Below the pieces are notes generated by a model. The model had not been told where the DNA came from and did no database searches. It worked only from the letters and a program-made list of their open reading frames with translations. A DNA stretch of 64,000 bases from Parabacteroides distasonis. GTDB taxonomy: Bacteria > Bacteroidota > Bacteroidia > Bacteroidales > Tannerellaceae. Numbering within the stretch: position 1 is the first letter of the stretch; every line of letters begins with the position of its first letter. The translations under genes and the position numbers were made by a program. Location of the stretch: NCBI GenBank assembly GCA_021531385.1, contig JAFBIR010000007.1, forward strand, positions 1-64,000, read 5' to 3'. Shown one piece after another: positions 59,919 to 64,000 of this stretch.

Positions 59919-60167
59919 TTATTTCACCTCCTCGTAATCCACATATTCCCCATCGTCTTGGGTGAAGATCTTCTTACGTTGGGTAGCGCGTGAACGGCGA
60001 GTCTCCTCTGCTGCTCGGGAGGAGGAGCGTTGGTTATGCGGACGGCTGTTCTCGCTGCGGTCACTCTCGCCAAAGAAGAAACGCTTGAAGCTGCGCAAGA
60101 CGGAGAAGCCCATCAAGAAGAGCAACAGCAGGAACAGGAAGAATATGAAAAACAAGAACTTGAACAT
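59919..60167 (-). CDS. DUF4834-like small membrane protein
   Basis: An 82-residue protein with one strongly hydrophobic N-terminal helix (residues 3-24, rich in Phe and Leu). A basic, Ser/Arg-rich linker follows, and the acidic tail reads DDGEYVDYEEVK. This is the Bacteroidales DUF4834 pattern, of unknown function. It sits two bases after pssA on the same strand and is probably the last gene of the psd-pssA operon, which would place it in the membrane near phospholipid synthesis. Confidence 0.82.
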   Translation of the reverse strand: MFKFLFFIFFLFLLLLFLMGFSVLRSFKRFFFGESDRSENSRPHNQRSSSRAAEETRRSRATQRKKIFTQDDGEYVDYEEVK

Positions 60168-60169
60168 AC

Positions 60170-60871
60170 TCAGCTTCTTTTGTTAAGTAAAGACAAGATG
60201 ATATACAATACGATCGTGCCGGCGATGCCTAAACATCCCCATAAGGCGACGAACCCGATGGCGCAAGCCACCAAGAGATAACGCAACTCATTGCCCTTCC
60301 AGCCCCACGATTTCACTTTCAAGGAGAACATCGGCACCTCTGAGACCAGCAGCCATGAGGAGAGGTATGCCAATGGCAACAAGATGGCGGTCAGCAAAGT
60401 CGCCTGATTCACCACGAGCGGTTGCATGGCATAGGCGGTTGATCCCCAAAACAGGGCGTGAGCCGGTACAGGCAATCCGATGAAGGAGGTTGTCTGTCGC
60501 TCATCAATGTTGAACTTCGCCAACCGCAGGCCGGAGAAGGTTGGGATCACGAATGCCAAGAAAGGCAGATAGCTATTCAGCTCCCCGAAGGGCAGGGCAG
60601 GGGCACATTCCGTGAGCAGGCGATACAACACCAAACCGGGTGCCACACCGAAACTTACCATGTCGGAGAGGGAATCCAGCTCTTTGCCCATCGGCGAGTA
60701 GGCCTTCAACAAACGTGCCGCGAAGCCGTCGCAGAAGTCAAACACGGCGGCGATAATAATCCAGATCAGCGCCCCGAAGAGATTCCCCTCAAAGGCCATG
60801 ACCGTTGCCACACACCCGGAGATCAGACTCATGCAGGTGATGGAATTGGGAATATGTTTTCTGATTGTCAT
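60170..60871 (-). CDS. pssA: CDP-diacylglycerol-serine O-phosphatidyltransferase
   Basis: A 233-residue membrane enzyme of the CDP-alcohol phosphotransferase family that makes phosphatidylserine. The family motif DGx2ARx8Gx3Dx3D is seen as [18 protein letters not shown], then ELDSLSD. Several membrane helices follow. The product is the substrate of Psd, encoded just upstream. The start overlaps the stop of psd by four bases (60868-60871), so the two are coupled. Confidence 0.95.
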   Translation of the reverse strand: MTIRKHIPNSITCMSLISGCVATVMAFEGNLFGALIWIIIAAVFDFCDGFAARLLKAYSPMGKELDSLSDMVSFGVAPGLVLYRLLTECAPALPFGELNSYLPFLAFVIPTFSGLRLAKFNIDERQTTSFIGLPVPAHALFWGSTAYAMQPLVVNQATLLTAILLPLAYLSSWLLVSEVPMFSLKVKSWGWKGNELRYLLVACAIGFVALWGCLGIAGTIVLYIILSLLNKRS

Positions 60872-61527
60872 TTCGATAAACGAGCTATAGGCGTTTGATT
60901 GCCTGTTACTTTCTGATCCATCTCCACCAAGACCTCCGTGCCGACTGGCAGATAGACATCCACGCGAGAGCCAAACTTGATGAAGCCCATCTGCTCATCC
61001 ACGTGGCAGGGATCGCCCACCTTGGCGTAGGTGACAATGCGACGGGCCATCGCGCCGGCGATCTGTCGAGCCAGGATGTCCACACCCTGTTTGGTTGTAA
61101 TCACCACGGCGGAACGCTCATTCTCCGTGCTGCTCTTCGGCAGGTAAGCCGCCATGAAGCGTCCATTTTGGTGCGAGACATGTTTCACCGTGCCATTGAC
61201 GGGGAACCAGTTGGCATGGACGTTGAAGATCGACATGAATATGGAGACCTGTAAGCACTGTTTGTGCAGGATTTCGTTTTCCATCACCTCCTCGATGGCC
61301 ACGATCGTGCCGTCGGCCGGCGCGATGACCAAGCCTTCTGAATCATAGGGGAAGCGGCGGAAGGGACTACGGAAGAAGTTCAGAATCAAGAGAAAAAAGA
61401 CAGTGGTGAAGGAAGCGACCGTATAAAACAATCCCTTACTGGCTGTGTAATACAAGGTTACGTTCACGATAAAAATGAGCGTAAACAGTGTAAGCAGTAA
61501 ACCGGTTCCCTCTTTGTGTACTTTCAT
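60868..61527 (-). CDS. psd: Phosphatidylserine decarboxylase, short form
   Basis: A 219-residue pyruvoyl-dependent decarboxylase that produces phosphatidylethanolamine. Two N-terminal membrane helices (about residues 10-50) precede the soluble domain. The self-cleavage site is [10 protein letters not shown] near residue 190; the Ser after Gly becomes the pyruvoyl group. The upstream [12 protein letters not shown] segment is typical. Short forms of this length are usual in Bacteroidetes. It starts the psd-pssA-DUF4834 operon. Confidence 0.95.
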   Translation of the reverse strand: MKVHKEGTGLLLTLFTLIFIVNVTLYYTASKGLFYTVASFTTVFFLLILNFFRSPFRRFPYDSEGLVIAPADGTIVAIEEVMENEILHKQCLQVSIFMSIFNVHANWFPVNGTVKHVSHQNGRFMAAYLPKSSTENERSAVVITTKQGVDILARQIAGAMARRIVTYAKVGDPCHVDEQMGFIKFGSRVDVYLPVGTEVLVEMDQKVTGNQTPIARLSK

Positions 61528-61568
61528 CTTTCTCAGTTCTGTCTGTTCGTTTTATATAAATGAGATTG

Positions 61569-61576
61569 CAAAAATA
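61569..61576 (-). promoter_or_regulatory. -7 element of the psd-pssA operon
   Basis: TATTTTTG on the minus strand, 42 bases before the psd start and within the short gap behind the helicase gene. Confidence 0.55.
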
Positions 61577-61593
61577 TTCATTTTTACCGAATA

Positions 61594-64000
61594 TCAAAAA
61601 CTATCTTGCGGTTTTACCGCTTCTATTTTGCCTAACTCCACATACCAGAGGAATCCGCTCACCTGCGTATAACCCATTTCCCGGATTAAACGCAGATAAT
61701 TGCGCACTTGCGCTTGATGGCTTTTCAGCAGACGTTGGCCGAATTTATAATCCACCACGACCACCTCATCCCCGCGCAGCATCACCCGGTCTGGCCGCTT
61801 CGTCAATCCCTCTTTCGATAGGATCTCTACCTCGTTCAAGATGTGATATTGGTCATTGTACCAATCTTTTACTTGTGGCAGTTGCAGCAGTTCGGTTAGC
61901 TTCTGCGCCACCTCCGTAGCCTCCGCTTCGGTAATCACACCCTCCATCTGGTAGCTCTCTACGGCGTTCGGTATATCGTGGATCGTACGGATGCGGCTCA
62001 AGATCTCATGCATCACGGTGCCATGCTTTCGCTGGGTGTCGTCAAAACAGAAATGCTTGCCATGGAGCCGGAGATGCAGCCGCTCATCCGGCGAGACGGA
62101 GACAAGCCGTTTCATCAGCAGCTCCTCGCTCCTGTTTTCCGTTTCGTGTGTCTCCGGATGCCACCAGTCGCCCCATTCAAAGTGCCCCTTTTCCGCATCG
62201 AAATGGGCGGGAAGCGACTCCAAGGGTTCTCCTGGGCCGATCGCTGTCTGCTCGGTCTGCAACGCCTTCCAAAGCAGGTCGCTGATGGAGGTGGTTGTTT
62301 TCGGCTCACGGCTCTCCGGTAGCATTTCCGGACGTGGGGCACAGATGATCAGCTCCTCTTTCGCACGAGTCAAGGCCACGTAGAGGTTGTTCAGGTTGTC
62401 CATATAAGCATTGAGCCGTTCCTGGAAATAGGCGGCTGCGGTGTGGGTCATTCCTAAACGCTCGCCGTAGCAAACCGGCAGTAAATTGAGCCGGTTGAAC
62501 GGGGGATCCGGCAGGTGGCACCAAAGAATCTCCTGGTTGGGTTTGTGGTCTAATAGCCAGAAGCACAGCGGTAAGATGACGGCCTTGAAACCTAATCCTT
62601 TTGATTTATGGATTGTGAGGATGCGGATGGCGTTCTGTCCTTCAGGGGTGGCGATGGTCTGCTTGAAGCCGTTCTTGTCCCACCAATCCAGGAAGTCATT
62701 CAAGTCGGCATGTTCTTTTTGGGCGAACTCCGCCACTTTGTCTAAGAAGGCCTGTGCGAACACGAACTCGGAATCGGAGATCTCATCCGACACCAGCCGA
62801 AACAGCGCCTCGGCCAGTTCATAAAGTGCGTAACGCGCATAGGAGCGTAGCTGGTTGACCCAATGCTCATCCGCGACCGCCGCCTCCCTGAGCGAGCCAT
62901 TGAGTAGCCGATAGGCATATTTCACCCGCTTTTGCAGGGAGTTATCGCGGGGCGCACGCAAGAAGCGAAGGGCGGCGATAAAGAAACGCACGGTCGGCGA
63001 GCTATCCAATGACAGGGCCTCATCAGAGATAATGTCGTAGCGATAGGGATCGTCCGGGTGTGTCGCCTTGTATTGCAGCAAGGCATTGGCCACGAGCTTA
63101 CCGTGGGCTTTGGTGCGCACCAAGATAGCGATCTCTTTCAAGGCATACCCGTTCTGCTGCAGCCGCCGAACTGTCTCGGGCAACCGGTTCAAGGCCTCCG
63201 TTTCCCAAGGCTCCTCCTTGCTATCTGTCAGGAAATCCACGCAGACATGGCCTGCCCGCTGTTGGAAGCGAGGGGGAATCTGTTGTACGCACTGGTCATA
63301 GGCTTTGACAAGCAGTTGGCTGTAAGCGGCTTGCTCCTTTTGCGAGAGCGAAGAGGCCTGAAGCGTCTCATTATAGATCTGTTGCAGCAATGCGGGTGCG
63401 ATGGTGAACAGGGCGTTGTTGAAGGCGACGATGTGGTGACAGCTGCGCCAGTTCGCTTGCAACGTCTCCTTGCGCACCAAGGCCGGGGAGAAATCACGAT
63501 GCACCTGTTGATCGAGCAGTGTCCAGTCGGAGTTCCGGAAGCGGTAGATGCTCTGCTTTACATCGCCTACGATCAGGTTCTCTTGGCCTTGTGCCAAGCT
63601 CTCCTCCACGAGCGGACGGAAATTTTTCCACTGCATCTGGCTCGTGTCTTGAAATTCGTCGATCATGTAATGGTCAATCTGCGTGCCGATCTTCTCGTAG
63701 ATGAACGAGGCGTCGCTATCTTGGATGACCCGGTTCAGCAACTCGTTCGTGTCTGCGATGAGCATGATGTTGTTCTTCGCCCGGTAAGAGTTGATTTGCC
63801 GGGAAATGTCGGTCAAGATGCCCAAGGTGAAATAGTAACGGGTCAACTCTTTGGCGGTGAAATAGTTCGTGGCATGGTCGTCATACTGGTCGATCAGCTG
63901 TTGCACGCAATCCCCCAATCCATCCGCCACCGTTTGCGCGATCCGCTCCTTCAGCTCCGCCTTGGTCTTTTTGGTACTGTAATTCTCTGGCTGCTCCGTT
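61594..64000 (-). CDS. UvrD/RecB-type helicase-nuclease (AddA-like), 5' end outside the window
   Basis: Open throughout from its stop at 61594 to the window edge, at least 802 residues, without a credible start. It is therefore the C-terminal part of a larger protein. Superfamily 1 motifs appear in order: DEFQDTS (II), GDVKQSIYRFRNSD (III), TIHKSKGLGFKAV (V) and YVALTRAKEEL (VI). The C-terminal PD-(D/E)XK nuclease site is VVVDYKFG. This is the layout of the AddA/RecB subunit that processes double-strand breaks. The Walker A motif and probable start lie past 64000. An AddB partner is expected upstream but cannot be seen. Confidence 0.93.
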   Translation of the reverse strand, partial: TEQPENYSTKKTKAELKERIAQTVADGLGDCVQQLIDQYDDHATNYFTAKELTRYYFTLGILTDISRQINSYRAKNNIMLIADTNELLNRVIQDSDASFIYEKIGTQIDHYMIDEFQDTSQMQWKNFRPLVEESLAQGQENLIVGDVKQSIYRFRNSDWTLLDQQVHRDFSPALVRKETLQANWRSCHHIVAFNNALFTIAPALLQQIYNETLQASSLSQKEQAAYSQLLVKAYDQCVQQIPPRFQQRAGHVCVDFLTDSKEEPWETEALNRLPETVRRLQQNGYALKEIAILVRTKAHGKLVANALLQYKATHPDDPYRYDIISDEALSLDSSPTVRFFIAALRFLRAPRDNSLQKRVKYAYRLLNGSLREAAVADEHWVNQLRSYARYALYELAEALFRLVSDEISDSEFVFAQAFLDKVAEFAQKEHADLNDFLDWWDKNGFKQTIATPEGQNAIRILTIHKSKGLGFKAVILPLCFWLLDHKPNQEILWCHLPDPPFNRLNLLPVCYGERLGMTHTAAAYFQERLNAYMDNLNNLYVALTRAKEELIICAPRPEMLPESREPKTTTSISDLLWKALQTEQTAIGPGEPLESLPAHFDAEKGHFEWGDWWHPETHETENRSEELLMKRLVSVSPDERLHLRLHGKHFCFDDTQRKHGTVMHEILSRIRTIHDIPNAVESYQMEGVITEAEATEVAQKLTELLQLPQVKDWYNDQYHILNEVEILSKEGLTKRPDRVMLRGDEVVVVDYKFGQRLLKSHQAQVRNYLRLIREMGYTQVSGFLWYVELGKIEAVKPQDSF

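Noticed and set aside
63928-63930. GTG as start of the helicase gene
   Set aside because: The frame stays open to the window edge and the Walker A motif is missing, so the real start lies beyond 64000.

Overview
The window comes from a chromosome of the order Bacteroidales, most likely Parabacteroides or a close relative. The evidence is two SusC/SusD pairs, a hybrid two-component regulator, a DUF6383-type surface protein, class 3 fructose-bisphosphatase, AsnA, and many promoters with the Bacteroidetes -7 element TAnnTTTG. The genus is an inference; no 16S sequence is present. The window opens in the 3' end of a 5S rRNA gene, so an rRNA operon lies just upstream. It closes inside a RecB/AddA-like helicase-nuclease gene.

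Layout. 0.1-5.2 kb: housekeeping genes (LOG-family protein, AlkD-like glycosylase, 2-hydroxyacid dehydrogenase, SpmA-SpmB-like membrane protein, mannose-1-phosphate guanylyltransferase) and tRNA-Leu(CAA). 5.4-26.1 kb: a glycan utilisation region. A SusC/SusD pair faces left. To its right follow a PIN-type toxin-antitoxin pair, a GH127-like lipoprotein, a hybrid two-component system, a GH13 alpha-glucan hydrolase and a second, closely related SusC/SusD pair. The second SusC gene carries an in-frame amber codon 68 codons before its natural end. 26.3-30.3 kb: a second toxin-antitoxin-like pair, an MBL-fold hydrolase, a VOC protein, a ROK glucokinase and a Nudix hydrolase. 30.3-43.5 kb: mainly conserved genes (porin, LpxH, SufT-like protein, RadC, EF-P, LrgA/LrgB, MgtE, RsmA, flippase-like protein, PepD, two metallophosphoesterases). 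43.6-49.5 kb: a GH9-NodB fusion protein, divergent from a DUF6057-like membrane protein and a lipoprotein combining a CxxCH motif with beta-propeller repeats. 49.5-51.1 kb: a gene-free island packed with repeats. 51.1-64 kb: the DUF6383-type protein, fbp, tRNA-Arg(CCG), an AAA/DUF4143 ATPase, asnA, ung, a DUF4834 protein, pssA, psd and the helicase.

Working together. The 12-26 kb genes form a polysaccharide utilisation locus: SusD and SusC bind and import oligosaccharides, the GH13 and GH127-like enzymes cleave them, and the hybrid sensor senses a product in the periplasm. The left-facing SusC/SusD pair is probably a duplicate that could cover for the interrupted copy. The glucokinase at 28.7 kb would feed released glucose into glycolysis. 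pssA and psd together make phosphatidylethanolamine.

The most unusual non-coding feature is a set of short palindromic arrays in intergenic gaps. Their sequences differ from site to site, but three of them share a half-site spacing of 21-22 bp, about two helical turns. The least understood protein-coding feature is the 43.6-49.5 kb cluster.
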